DNA of 64,000 nt from Astrocystis sublimbata (taxonomy: Eukaryota; Ascomycota; Sordariomycetes; Xylariales; Xylariaceae): assembly GCA_022453515.1 (NCBI GenBank), contig JAJNNY010000006.1:372001-436000 (forward strand), in the 5' to 3' direction. Positions 1-10,600 of this stretch are shown here, piece by piece. The notes below the pieces were generated by a model. It saw only the letters and a program-made list of their open reading frames with translations, searched no databases and was not told where the DNA came from. A program made the translations under genes and the position numbers. Every line of letters starts with the position of its first letter. The first letter of the stretch is position 1.

Positions 1-377
1 CAGCTCCTGGGCCTTTGGGTTAGCGATCTACGTAGACGAGAGCCAGATATGGACAAGAACAACTGACCTGTATCAAGCACGACAATCACATTCTTCTCTT
101 TGGCCCTTTCAAACAGCTCTGTTTGGTATTCTCTGGGGCTGCTGATGATGACTGGCACATGATCCGATTGCTTCGACCCGGGCGTGGACGATCCGCCGAC
201 CAACCCGTCGATGTTGGTTTCATCGTCCCTTTTGTATGTATCAACCCTCTGGTCTCGGAGCCAATCCGCAAAATTAGTCTTGTCCTGTGCAAGACCGGCG
301 CTGGCAGCGAGCGCAGGCGGGATATGATGATGCTCTTCAATGAGCGCTTCGTCCTCGGAATGTGCGTAGTCGTCCAT
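1..377 (-). CDS. dcl1: Dicer-like protein, N-terminal part (gene runs off the window)
   Basis: Dicer-like ribonucleases cut double-stranded RNA into small RNAs for gene silencing. Exon 1 runs from the ATG at 377-375 down to 68 (103 codons plus one base). It starts MDDYAHSEDEALIEEHHH, has an acidic, probably disordered N terminus, and ends with SPREYQTELFERAKEKNVIV then VLDTG, the segment leading into the DExD helicase Walker A of fungal Dicers. A 61-nt intron (67 down to 7; donor GTCAGT, branch CTAAC, acceptor CAG) splits the Walker A; the next bases give T-G-A-G, as expected for TGxGKT. No other in-frame ATG lies between this start and the upstream stop. The roughly 90-residue extension before the PREYQ block resembles fungal Dcl1 more than Dcl2, which is inference from memory of the families. 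It is divergent from tap42, with 1.2 kb between the starts. The remaining helicase, PAZ and RNase III domains lie outside the window. Confidence 0.86.
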   Translation of the reverse strand, partial: MDDYAHSEDEALIEEHHHIPPALAASAGLAQDKTNFADWLRDQRVDTYKRDDETNIDGLVGGSSTPGSKQSDHVPVIISSPREYQTELFERAKEKNVIVVLDTGQLFLSISGSRLRRSLTQRPRS

Positions 378-1573
378 GCTGGCTGTCAATGCGGGAGGTG
401 GAATGTGGTAAAAGTTTGAGGGCGCAGGTGTCTTGAGTACATGTAACTGAAGAGTGAAGGTTCGTGCCTACTAGGGAGGAAGAGCAATTCTCAAGAATAA
501 AGTATCGATGGCAAGCAAAACCTGTACATGCCTGCCTCCTGCTAAGGTGTGTGTACTTGTACTTGTAGGTTAACACCTAACTGATGCTGAGAGGAATGTA
601 CTACTACTAGGTAGAGGTAGGTAGTGCAAACTGGCAAGCACCTTGTGCACCTAAGGTAGTAACATGGATGGATGCTACCGTAAGGATGGCATGAGTGTCT
701 GTCAGTTGCGACCTATTGAAGCTTGTTTGTCATGTCAGTCTTACAGTATAGTACCTACCTAACCTAGATGCAACTCTTGCTTGCCATTTGCAGCAGCCTG
801 TGCTAACAACTCTGGAGTTTGGGTACTTCCTTCGGTAGAAGCGAGTAGCGTAGTTTATCTGTTTGTAGACAGCATCTAGGCTGTGGGTGGTAGAGTAGGC
901 GCTCGCTATGCTGCAACTTGGCAAGCACACCCGCAAACCTGTGAGGTCTTGTTTTGAAGCGTATTCAGCCTGAGGTATCCGTGTAAGTTACCCGACCCGT
1001 CCGTGTAAGTGTGCCCGCGTGTTTACAGCCCTGTCAGTTGCCTTGTGCAGAATGAGAATATAGACCTCGGAGTGAGACATCTCATTCACTAAGCATAAAC
1101 ATGATGATACTACGAGGCTCCTGGATGCTGAATTGGCTGCTAATTATCATGTACGCCCCTTGCTCTCAGTCTCCTTTTGGTTCCAACAAAAAGGTTGCAT
1201 GGCGATGCTTGGCATCTGGAGGGAAAGGTACCTCCTAGGGCTAGGTATGGCCTGGCCTGGCCAGACCAGGCCCCTGGAGGGCGCACGGCTCGCCCCACAG
1301 TCTCCCGACCCACCCCACTCCAACTCCAACTGGACTGGCAAGCTTGCTGGGAAGCTGGCATCTGGCTCGTCTGGTTTGCATCTCGGTCGCTGTTCAGACC
1401 AAACGTCACCCACCCACCCACTTGACTTGAAGAAGGCTCTCGGAAACCACATGTGCTTGTCTAGATCGCCTGAGTAGACACGCCGTACACATTCACACCA
1501 CGGCTTTATCATATTTTTACTGCATCTGCACGCAGGGACAGTGGCAAGGAGAGGGCGGCTACGTCGGGTTCCC
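378..1573. other. Divergent intergenic region between the Dicer-like gene and tap42
   Basis: About 1.2 kb holding the promoters of two genes pointing away from each other. It has short TAGGTA/TACCTA-type motifs near 600-640 and 750-770. Between 1230 and 1350 it is rich in C and in short CCAGACC/CCTGG runs. Open frames of 60-150 codons on both strands at 1130-1600 overlap one another and show no recognisable protein, so I take them as chance. Confidence 0.7.
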
Positions 1574-2659
1574 ATGGCCGAAGAACCCAGGACGCTCAAG
1601 TCCGTGTACCAAGCGGCGGAAGGAAAACGCTTGGCAATCGAGGCCTCCTACGAGATCAACTCGTCAAGCTACCAAGACGATGTCGCAGCCGCTATCCAGC
1701 AATACGAGGACTGTGTTCGCATCATCGATAAGATTTCCCTCTTCAGTAGCAACGAGTCCCTCGAGGATGTCGCCACATCAGATCTACCCTATCTCCTGGT
1801 CTTGCATTACATCGCCGAGCTGGTCCAGAAAGTGTCATCCAGCTCGCCCTTGGAGCGACAGGGAATATTAGGTTCGGCCCGCGAATCCTATGAGAGATTC
1901 CTACACGTCCTAGATAGCTACTCGATACTGTCGCCGCAAGACAGCAAGCTGTTCGGCGAGTATAACGAGGACCCTAGCGGGTTTTCCACCGTCTCGACCA
2001 CGGACCCCAACGCACGTCGCAACGCCAAGATCGCCAATTTCAAAGCTGAGAAGCAGCTGAAGCAGAAGCTGGAGTATATGCGAAGCTCGCCGCGCTACCT
2101 AGAAGACGGCGGCGACGAGGAGGCCGTTCGCGAACTCTATCTCGCCAACATTGCCCTCAGCGTCCACATGGTATTCCAAGGTCTCGAGGGCATCAACCGA
2201 GAAGTCCAAGTCTTAGCGCAGGCTCCTATCCCTCTGATCCCCCAACACACGGCGGTCGAGCAGGACGAGAGGAGACGTGGGGAATCGACAGGCAACGACG
2301 ATTACACGGAAAGGCTAGATATCCCATTACAGTTCGGAGCTGGCTTCAAAGGACCACTCCTCAGCAAGGGAGGAAAGCCACTGCGTCCATTCACGTTGGT
2401 TGGCGACCGGCAGGAACTGCGGAATGGGGTGTTTCGGCCCGGACACAATCTCCCGACCATGTCCATCGACGAATATCTCGAAGAGGAAAGGAGACGGGGC
2501 GGTATCATAGAAGGAGGCGGCGAAGCCAGCGGACGACAACCGGAGCCGGACGAGGATGATATGGACAAGGCGGACCAGGAGACGATGAAGGCCAGGGAGT
2601 GGGATGAGTTCAAGGAGGCCAACCCACGCGGCAGTGGGAACACGCTTAATAGAGGTTAA
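1574..2659 (+). CDS. tap42: TAP42/alpha4 family regulator of PP2A-like phosphatases (TOR pathway)
   Basis: A single exon of 361 codons, close to the yeast Tap42 length. The family binds the catalytic subunits of PP2A, PP4 and PP6 and links them to TOR signalling in the cytoplasm. The N-terminal two thirds are helical (TPR-like) with conserved stretches such as YLLVLHYIAELV and ARESYERFL. The C-terminal part has the family blocks SIDEYLEEERRRGGII and WDEFKEANPRGSGNT, ending LNRG. I chose the ATG at 1574 (MAEEPRTLKS), which suits the family; the frame also contains an ATG at 1541, but the 11 residues it would add (MARRGRLRRVP) look like leader. No intron is needed. cdc73 follows on the same strand 765 bp downstream. 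Confidence 0.95.
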   Translation: MAEEPRTLKSVYQAAEGKRLAIEASYEINSSSYQDDVAAAIQQYEDCVRIIDKISLFSSNESLEDVATSDLPYLLVLHYIAELVQKVSSSSPLERQGILGSARESYERFLHVLDSYSILSPQDSKLFGEYNEDPSGFSTVSTTDPNARRNAKIANFKAEKQLKQKLEYMRSSPRYLEDGGDEEAVRELYLANIALSVHMVFQGLEGINREVQVLAQAPIPLIPQHTAVEQDERRRGESTGNDDYTERLDIPLQFGAGFKGPLLSKGGKPLRPFTLVGDRQELRNGVFRPGHNLPTMSIDEYLEEERRRGGIIEGGGEASGRQPEPDEDDMDKADQETMKAREWDEFKEANPRGSGNTLNRG

Positions 2660-3424
2660 GTTGAACGAGGATGTGAATGGACAGCCGTCCCTTTCATCGT
2701 TCTTCTTATTCCCCTTCTTCTTACTTCAGTCAAACTGGAGCTATCGTGTGCACATGCAACACCGAGAACAACATCTCAAGCTTCAGGCGAGTTGGGTGAA
2801 GTTGGGATTCAAGTTATAGCAATATCTAGCACATGCGCGGCGCCGCGGCACTGCACGCCCATGTCTGGCCGAGCTGGCCAGGGCTTGAAGTGGACCCCAG
2901 CAGCTGCATGGACCCCAACAACAAGAGGCTCTTGCCCTTCCAAGTATATAGGTACATACAGTACATGTAGGTACCTCGTGTCGGGCTTGAAGTTGTCCAA
3001 TTCAGAAGCCCCGACAGGTACCCCCGATGCCCCGGTACCTGCCTGAGCTGCTCATGTGGTAGCGGTAGCTCGAATGTCGGCTTGCCCCACAGGAGACAGC
3101 CGTGGAGCCAAGCACCCAAGCTTGCCATTGAATTTCATTGTTGCCAAACCTCAGCTCGCCAGGCTCGAGAGCGCCAAGCTACACCAACACCAGTACATTC
3201 CCTTCGACGATAACCCGGTCGTGAATGTTGTGACGAAGTAGGGGGTGCCGCCGATCCTCTCTTCCTATTCATCTATCTATTGATCAATCAATCTATCTAT
3301 CTAGGTATTGATGCACATTGGCAATCCGTCGTCGTCGTTGTCGTTCGTCAGTCCCCGAGGCATCCCCTAGGCCAGTTGCGCGCACGCGTCCGTCTACGAC
3401 TCCAAAGTGCATGACAACGCGACA
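2660..3424. other. Intergenic region between tap42 and cdc73
   Basis: It holds the tap42 3' end and the cdc73 promoter. A TATC/ATCA-rich tract lies at 3268-3306, just before the cdc73 leader. Short TAGGTACCT-like motifs occur at 2950-2975 and 3015-3040. I see no gene. Confidence 0.7.
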
Positions 3425-4749
3425 ATGGCGCCGACCGAACACGATCCCCTCCTGCTGCTGCGGCAGTCCATCGCGTCGGGCAGCGCCGTTGTGCCCACCG
3501 TATCTGCCGACGTCGGCGCGCCCGAAGTCGCCCTCTCGCAGTCCACCCACTTGACCTTCACCTCGCCTGCCCACATAGCCCTCCCCATCGAGACCCCTAC
3601 GCGCTTCGTGTCCGGCGACACGCCCGTCGACCTGCGCAGCATCTACTTCACCTGGCTCAACCGCGAGGTCGCCATCCCCGAATACAACTCGTTCGCGTCG
3701 CAGCTCAATACCGACCTCGCCGGCAAGGGCCAGGTCCACAAGTTCACCTACATCGAGAAGCTCGATCTGATTACGTGGCTAGAGGGTGCCAGTGAGGATA
3801 GCGAGTGCATCAAACCCCTCGCTGGCGACAAGGATGGATCGGCGTCCACGGCCGCGGCGGCTCTTGCCTCCAAGGGCGCTGCCGCTCCCGCCATAAACTC
3901 GACCCTGGGGAGGTCCGGCAAGGGGACGCTCGATCCCAGGCTCGCAGGCATCCACAACGGCGAGCGGAAGATGGGGGATCGGAATACTCTGTTACGTGGT
4001 ATCAAGCCAACAGTAGGTGACCTTGCCATTGCGCCGGTATGCGCAGTCGGGGCTGACCTAGGTCGGATGCTAACGAGCCTCGCCAGGACTTCTCCCACGT
4101 GCGCAAGCTTGCCGCCGGCTTCACGACGAAAAAGTCATCACATCCCTCATCCACACACATCGCAAACAACCCCTCGATAGCGTCGCACCAGAAACAGAAG
4201 CGACCCGACCCCATCATCCTCCTCTCGCCCTCGGCATCCTCCCTTCTCAGGATGTCCAACATCAAGTCTTTCCTCGAAGGCAGTCAATATGTGCCGCCTC
4301 ATCACGCATCCGCGTCGAATACATCAGCAAACATGTTGCAGATCAATCGTCTGATGAAAGATATCGACACGAACCGGCCAATGCGCTTCATCCTCGTGGA
4401 AGGCACGGAACAGTTCAAGCCCGAGTACTGGAACCGTGTGGTAGCTGTCTTTACCACCGGCCAGTCGTGGCAGTTCAAAAACTACAAGTGGAGTAACCCA
4501 AACGAACTATTCCGACACGTGCCCGGCATCTTTGTTGGTTGGCGTGGGGAGCAACCCCCCGAGAGCGTCTGCGCCTGGGGGCACAGGGTCATGAACGTGG
4601 CTGTAGACAGGTGGACTAACCCAGGCATGACCACGGTCGACTCGAGTCGGTGGAGAGACCGAGAGGTGGTGGAAAGCATCTGGAAGACGATCGAGAACAA
4701 CATGCGAAGCAAAGGTTGGAAGCGCGATCAAGCACCGGCCTCGATATGA
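3425..4749 (+). CDS. cdc73: Cdc73, subunit of the Paf1 transcription-elongation complex
   Basis: Two exons: 3425-4012 and 4087-4749, with a 74-nt intron (donor GTAGGT, branch GCTAAC, acceptor CCAG); 416 residues. Cdc73 is a nuclear Paf1C subunit that associates with RNA polymerase II and supports co-transcriptional histone modification. The N-terminal domain starts MAPTEHDPLLLLRQSI and contains LPIETPTRF and DLRSIYFTWLNREVAIPEYN, family hallmarks. The splice joins GIKPT to DFSHVRKLAAGF, which restores the expected sequence. The C-terminal Ras-like Cdc73 domain follows: PIILLSPSASSLLRMSNIK, then NRPMRFILVEGTEQFKPEYW, GQSWQFKNYKW, FVGWRGE and a C-terminal WKTIENNMRSKGW. The start at 3425 is preferred over an upstream GTG-type frame extension because MAPTEHDPL matches the family N terminus. 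Confidence 0.95.
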
Positions 4750-7119
4750 AATGGCATGGATGAGCTGCATTGACACCATGCACTACTCCAACAACAAGTC
4801 TGGCTCGATCATGCGTGGCACGGTGGCAGCATTCGGGCACCTTCACGACATCGATCTGCATGGGCTCGGCTACGTTCACAACATGACGCCGAGGGGACTC
4901 TTACACATATAGGGTTTATAGCACAGAGTCGCCTCACAAGATATTGTTATGGAACGCGCGAAAATGTATAATACTAGCGATCCCCGCGAGAGCGGAGTGG
5001 AGTTGGCAAGGGAAATGGCCCGCGGAACGGCGTCGGGAGATTATTTTAACTTAGTTATGGCAATGTCTTCAGTAAAGCCCAGTACTTGGAATGCACATGC
5101 TTCAAAAGCGTTCTTGCCTATATACACCAGTGTGTATAGGAGCCGGATAGCAGGACAGAGCATCGTGACGGGATTCCTTATGTTGCCGTACTCCTGTCAC
5201 ACCTGCTTTCACTTCTCGACAATGTGCCATCACACCACCCACGTACCTAGGGACGTATTGTAACACTGCTATCCATAAGTAGGCCATGCGCAAACATACG
5301 CGCACCTTTGAAGGTCCATGGCGTGGCCTTTCTTCTCTGCCGGCCGTCTATCTGACCACCATAACATCGGCGCCCATCGTCCGACATACGTTCTGCATAC
5401 CTGAATCAGGTAGTCGGGAGGCCCGTATCGATTGCCACGACCCTGCAGAGGAACGGCGCTTTGTAACATGATATATCATCTGTAAGTATGTATGCTGGTT
5501 TAGGAAATTCGGTCGTGTAACAACAAATGGCCATGCCGGCTTCGCAGAAACACACCATGACCCATCGATCTTCGCTGCCCAAGTTGGCAGCATTCGGCCG
5601 TCAGTATCGGGATCTGCAGTAGCACTTGTGCATGAAGCGTCCCGTAGGCCCGTCGCCACACCATGCTGACTTGCAGCCACCTACATTATGTATGCTACTC
5701 TAAGATCAAGTGAATCCCGGGTTGCGAGCGCCTTGCTCAAGTTGCTACTGACTCCGCAAATGCTCGTCAGCATGAGTAAGAGAGTAGGTATGCATGTGTA
5801 CATAATACCTACAAATGCCGTCAATGTCTGTGCCGGCCTGTACCGTACCGTGCATGTTCTTGGTTCGGCCGTGGTGCTCTCGATTGCGTAGGTTGTGGCA
5901 GTGGATGCTGCATGCAGGATGAGCGGTGGCTGCCCTTGATGACTGACGGGGTTTGCTCTGACTCGGGAGGACGATGCTTGATGAAACGACATTGCAGGGT
6001 GACATTCATGTGTATCAATCGAGGCGCTTGATTGCGAAGGTAGGTAAGTAAATACGCAGGTAATTATAATCTCGTCAGGCAGTTCCATGCTCACCAGCGA
6101 GCTCTAGACAATGTTGTTTTGGCCCGTCCACGTCGTTGATACGCTATTGATACAACTGTTGTTGTTACCTCCTTGTGAGAAAGGGTTGGAGCCAAGTCAA
6201 TTGAATGAACAGTCCCTCTCTATTGCGTAAATAGGTACCTAGGTAGACATGTCTGCCTTAAACACCACCGAGAATATTCTATTTCTTTGAATCGGGGAAA
6301 TGAAGGCTAGTGGTGATTGCGGTATATTTCGAGCGTCGGGATCCTCTCCTTTCCGTCTCGCTGCCTCGCTTATATTCGTGATACTATTTTTCTCGACATA
6401 TGGGATGCTGAAAGGGGTTGGATTCGTTGAGTGATGTTGGTTTTGCGCCCTCCATAGACCACAGAATTCCAGGAAAGACATCGGGAGATATACCACGGCC
6501 ATGCTTGGCAAGAATAAAGAATAAATCACTCTTTATGCGGCATGAAGCTCTTGTCTTAGAGTTCAACAACCTTTATACCTTAGCTCCGAGTCTTATAGCC
6601 GGCTATCAAGAACGATTTCCGGCACGGCGATCCACCAGGCGCCTTCCGGGGCCCTCGGAGTGGGGCGGTTGATGCCGGCGACTTGGGGGCGAGGGGCTTG
6701 GTTGAATTGGTTGATTGGCTGTGGCTGTGTGTGGCTTGAGCGGCTGTCAAGCGGGGCGTGGTGGCTCAGGTGGCTGTGGTGGGGGTGGGGGGAGTGAAGT
6801 GAGCCTCCGCGCCCCACAAATTTTGCAAAATCGCCCGGGAAAAAAGAATTGGTTTTGTGCGCGCAGCACAGGCGACAGACGAGAGGGAGCAGCAAGCAGC
6901 AGCCTCCACGTGCCTCCGACGAAACCCATCACCAACGAACGCCCTCCTCGCGCCTCTCAACCACGCCCGCCAAACCTCGTCGACTGTCAGGTACGTAATC
7001 TCTGCCCGGCCCCTCTTGCGATGTGATCTCGTCGGATTCCATTCTGATCGCCCTTGCTTCTGTCTAGCCCTCCGTTCCCAGGTACAGATCCCTCGTCGAC
7101 ACACCCCCCGACCGCCATC
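4750..7119. other. Intergenic region between cdc73 and rps22
   Basis: About 2.4 kb with no recognisable gene. Several 60-137 codon frames occur on both strands. The longest (minus, 6094-5681) begins with a short F-box-like string but loses all similarity afterwards. The part just before rps22 (6650-6990) is G/C-rich with CTCAGGTGGC-like repeats and probably holds the rps22 promoter and transcription start. Confidence 0.65.
6991..7081 (+). other. Probable 5'-UTR intron of rps22
   Basis: A good donor (CAG then GTACGTAATC at 6991) is followed by a CTGAT-type branch sequence near 7043 and two possible acceptors: TCTAG ending at 7067 and CCCAG ending at 7081. The region precedes the rps22 ATG at 7120 and contains stops in all frames joined to it. 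Leader introns are common in ribosomal protein genes. The exact acceptor is uncertain. Confidence 0.55.
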
Positions 7120-7668
7120 ATGGTTCGAACAAGCGTCTTGGCCGATGCCATGAACAGCATCAACAATGCCGACAAGATGGGCAAGCGTCAGGTCCTGATC
7201 CGACCTGCCTCCAAGGTCACCGTCGAGTTCCTCAACATCATGCAGAAGAACGGTAAGCTCTGAGCGTCCAGCTGGATTCGAGCTTGGCACTTCGCGAAGG
7301 CCCTCGATGGCTATTGTCTCCCAAGGCTCCAGGCTCACACACGTCCCCGTGGCAGGCTACATCGGCGAGTTCGAGATCGTAGACGACCACCGTAGCGGCA
7401 AGATCGTTGTCCAGCTCACCGGACGGCAAGTCCTCCCTCTCGGCCTGCGCTGCCGCCCGCTAACATGACCGACAACAGCCTGAACAAGTGCGGTGTCATC
7501 AGCCCCCGATACAACGTCAAGATCTCGCAGATAGAGAAATGGGTTACGAAGCTCCTGCCCGCCCGTCAGTTCGGCCACATCGTCCTGACCACATCCGCTG
7601 GTGTCATGGACCACAACACCGCCAGACGGAAGCACGTATCCGGCAAGGTACTGGGTTTCTTCTACTAG
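7120..7668 (+). CDS. rps22: 40S ribosomal protein S22 (uS8, S15a)
   Basis: Three exons: 7120-7252, 7356-7425 and 7479-7668, giving exactly 130 residues, the usual eukaryotic uS8 length. The protein binds 18S rRNA in the small subunit. Exon 1 encodes [19 protein letters not shown] and ends MQKNG; exon 2 encodes [20 protein letters not shown]; exon 3 encodes [20 protein letters not shown] and ends with the universal C terminus [18 protein letters not shown]. Intron 1 is 103 nt with a normal GTAAGC donor. Intron 2 is 53 nt and starts with GCAAGT rather than GT: only CG|GCAAGT joined to CAG|C at 7479 gives the required G-R-L-N-K; the nearest GT gives a frameshift. The branch site CTAAC lies at 7470-7474. 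Confidence 0.96.
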
Positions 7669-10600
7669 AGGCTGCACAGCAAAGGGCGCAGCAGCAGCAA
7701 CACGTGAGCGAATTGGGAGTTGGGGAATCTTTCTCGGGCCGGGAAACTAAAAAGGAAGCATGTTTCTGGCGTGGTACCGGGCCTCGGCTACTACATACTG
7801 CAGCCACGAAAACCAGGCATGATGCGATCGCCGCCGCCGCCGCCATCGCGTCGTTGCCTCGAGTCATCTCAAGTCACCAAGGTGCTCTTGTATACCTCGC
7901 TGACAGCCCCGGCTGTCCGAAGAAATTCCTAATTGAGCATTTCTCTGCAACTTCATAAATGCCTTGTCTTTTGCCTGCTTGTACGTGCTACTGTGCTATT
8001 ATGTATTCGGGGATGTCAACACGCAGGGTGAGGTTCTGTGTTGATTATAAACGTGAAACAATCGATCCAAGTCACCAACTAATGTGATATACCATGTTTC
8101 GATGTCGTCACTATTCATACCTATGATTGATTCTGGCGCGATGGGACAGTTCGGCCTGGATGAAGCTGTACTGGCACTGATGTGCGGCTCTCATAGTAGC
8201 GAGAACCGGCGTATCGAGAGAGTCAGGTCATTGTTGAAGAAATCACAGAGGAGAGTGATGCGCGATGCGGTGGCCATCCCCCAATCTCTCATGTCGTTGC
8301 GCAGACCTGGCCGAGAGTCGAGTCAACCCAACCGCCATGGCCCAATATCCAGAGAACGTCGGTGGCGAAGATTGCTTTTGTAGTACGCTTATCAAGGCAT
8401 ACGGCGGCGGTTGTTACTCCATACCTAGGTAGCTATTCGAGGGTCGGACTATATACATCGAGGCTGCTGAGGGGGTTGTAACACGAATAGGACTTGATTA
8501 AGCATTCGTTATGTAACAACTACAAACCAACCCGTGCATGAGGTTTGCATAGCAAAAAAAAAAAGGGATAATGACCTGTTAGCTTGAAACACTATGCGAG
8601 ATTGTTTGTCAGTCGTATATTCACAGATACGTCGATGTTCAAAAGTGGTTCACTGTATAATTATTTTGGGGGGAAAGTAATGGACATGAGAAATTAAAAA
8701 ATTCGTATTTAATCACTACTCACTGTGGCCATGTTGATACGCCTCTGGTTTGCATTTATGCACGATTTGGCCTATATGTCTTTGAAACGTAAAGCAGATG
8801 GATGCCACTGATTGCATGACATTCCAAAAGAAAAAAAAGTCAAGTTTTCTTCTAGGCTTACCATATTCAAATGGTCAGATATTCAAAGGTCCCATGTAAG
8901 GTAGATATTAATTGTGCCATGCATTTAGTAGTCATCTTTGGCCGGGCTATTAGGTACAACTAGTTTCCTTTTTCGGAATCTTGAAGGTAATACTAGACTT
9001 GAGGTGTTGTCCGCAATAGTGGCCCAATGAGCCATATTCAAGACTCCAGGTTATTATGCAAGCACATATCTGCAAATCTTTATATGACCCTGCTATACTT
9101 TCACCTTCGTCATGCCCGCGAATCTTCATGCCCTTGGCGGTATTCCTACTCGTTGGGCATTCTGGAGATTTCCCGCGAGTCCCCGGCGAAAGCGATTGGC
9201 GACAAGTAGACCTGGCAGCTCTGATATATGAATCACGCCCGTTGACGGAGTCGTCATAATAATTTGAAAGCTTCAAGCTCAAGTCAATACTTTGTCAATG
9301 AGAAAACCGCATGCTCCTTTATGAATTGTGATCAGATAAGAGTTGTCTGTATCTGCATTTGTTATGAGAATAACACAAAACTCCATACTTACGATTATTG
9401 TTGAGGAGTAAAACCGTAAACCCAGGTCTTGACCAGAAATTTTGGAATCCAGAGCCGCATCAGCCACCGTTTGTTTACATAATGGGTGAAAGTCGAGCTG
9501 CAAATTTGCTTATTTAGTAATATTCCTTGTGGGTGAAGTGTCACGTCTAAATCATGACACGGACATTTATTGACCTCGTGGATAATATAGAAAAACTTAA
9601 TTGGAATATTAAGGATATGGGGTTGCGCGGTAGATTCGGCTTTTATTCTCAGGTACGCAATTTTGCCCACAACTAGATACACTCCAACAAGGGAGGCCGC
9701 GGCCAAGAAGGTGCGTGGCAGCTCCAGTCCAGTTTGATCCCAGTCATGTACACCACTCCTCGAGGGGAAAATTATCACAAGCCAAGTGTTCATGAGCTCG
9801 AAGGGTCCCAGTTTAGAGCTTCACGGTTATTCAAGTTCAACTACACACATATGCCTCTTCATTGCATGTTCTTTGACCAGCATGATTTACACTATAATGC
9901 AAAATTTCTTGACACTCACACAACCAGAGTCCTAGTATGGCTTGGCTCGAGACGCAGGGTATTCATTCTACTGTTCTTTAGTCTTCGTCTCTGGTTTCAG
10001 AGAAGCTTCGTGACACTTAAGCGTGGCAATGCAGGAACTTGGGACTAGAAAGGGGACACACTACGACGGAGACTTACGATGTTCGCAAACTATTGCACGG
10101 CGACCAGCAACTGCGGCTTGAAGGCCGACAATCACGTACGAAAGGAGAATTGTTTAGCGCACTGGCAATCGGCTGTTGGTTCGTGGCTCGGCCTTTAACT
10201 GGTATGTGCTTGCTATTTCCTGTTCCTTCAGCTATACCAGATACCCTGCTTCCTCCAATTGCACGCACGGCATGGTATAACCTGAATTTTTTGGCAACTC
10301 TCCAAACCGTGCATATACGGAGAGGTCGGGATACAAGCTTGAACGACAGAGCAAGTCATAAGTGACAACACATACATTGGCTCTCCTAGCACCCTCCTTC
10401 GGTGTTCCCTGGGTAGGACGAACAGGTTCTTGTGCTTCCTGCGGAGTCCAACCCATCCATTGGGATCAGAAGAAAAGTTCGTCTTCGACTTTAGCTTTAT
10501 AATGGCATGATTAGGAACATATATCGCAGCAAATTTCTGTGCCTTAATTTGGGAAAGGTGTCTGGTTTTGAGGTTGATTTTGCATTTTGCCACATGGACT

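Noticed and set aside
5681..6094. Minus-strand 137-codon frame beginning MELPDEIIITCVFTYLPS, like an F-box start
   Set aside because: After about 18 residues the frame turns into unstructured, Ser/Thr-rich random sequence with no F-box second half, and no splice sites restore one.
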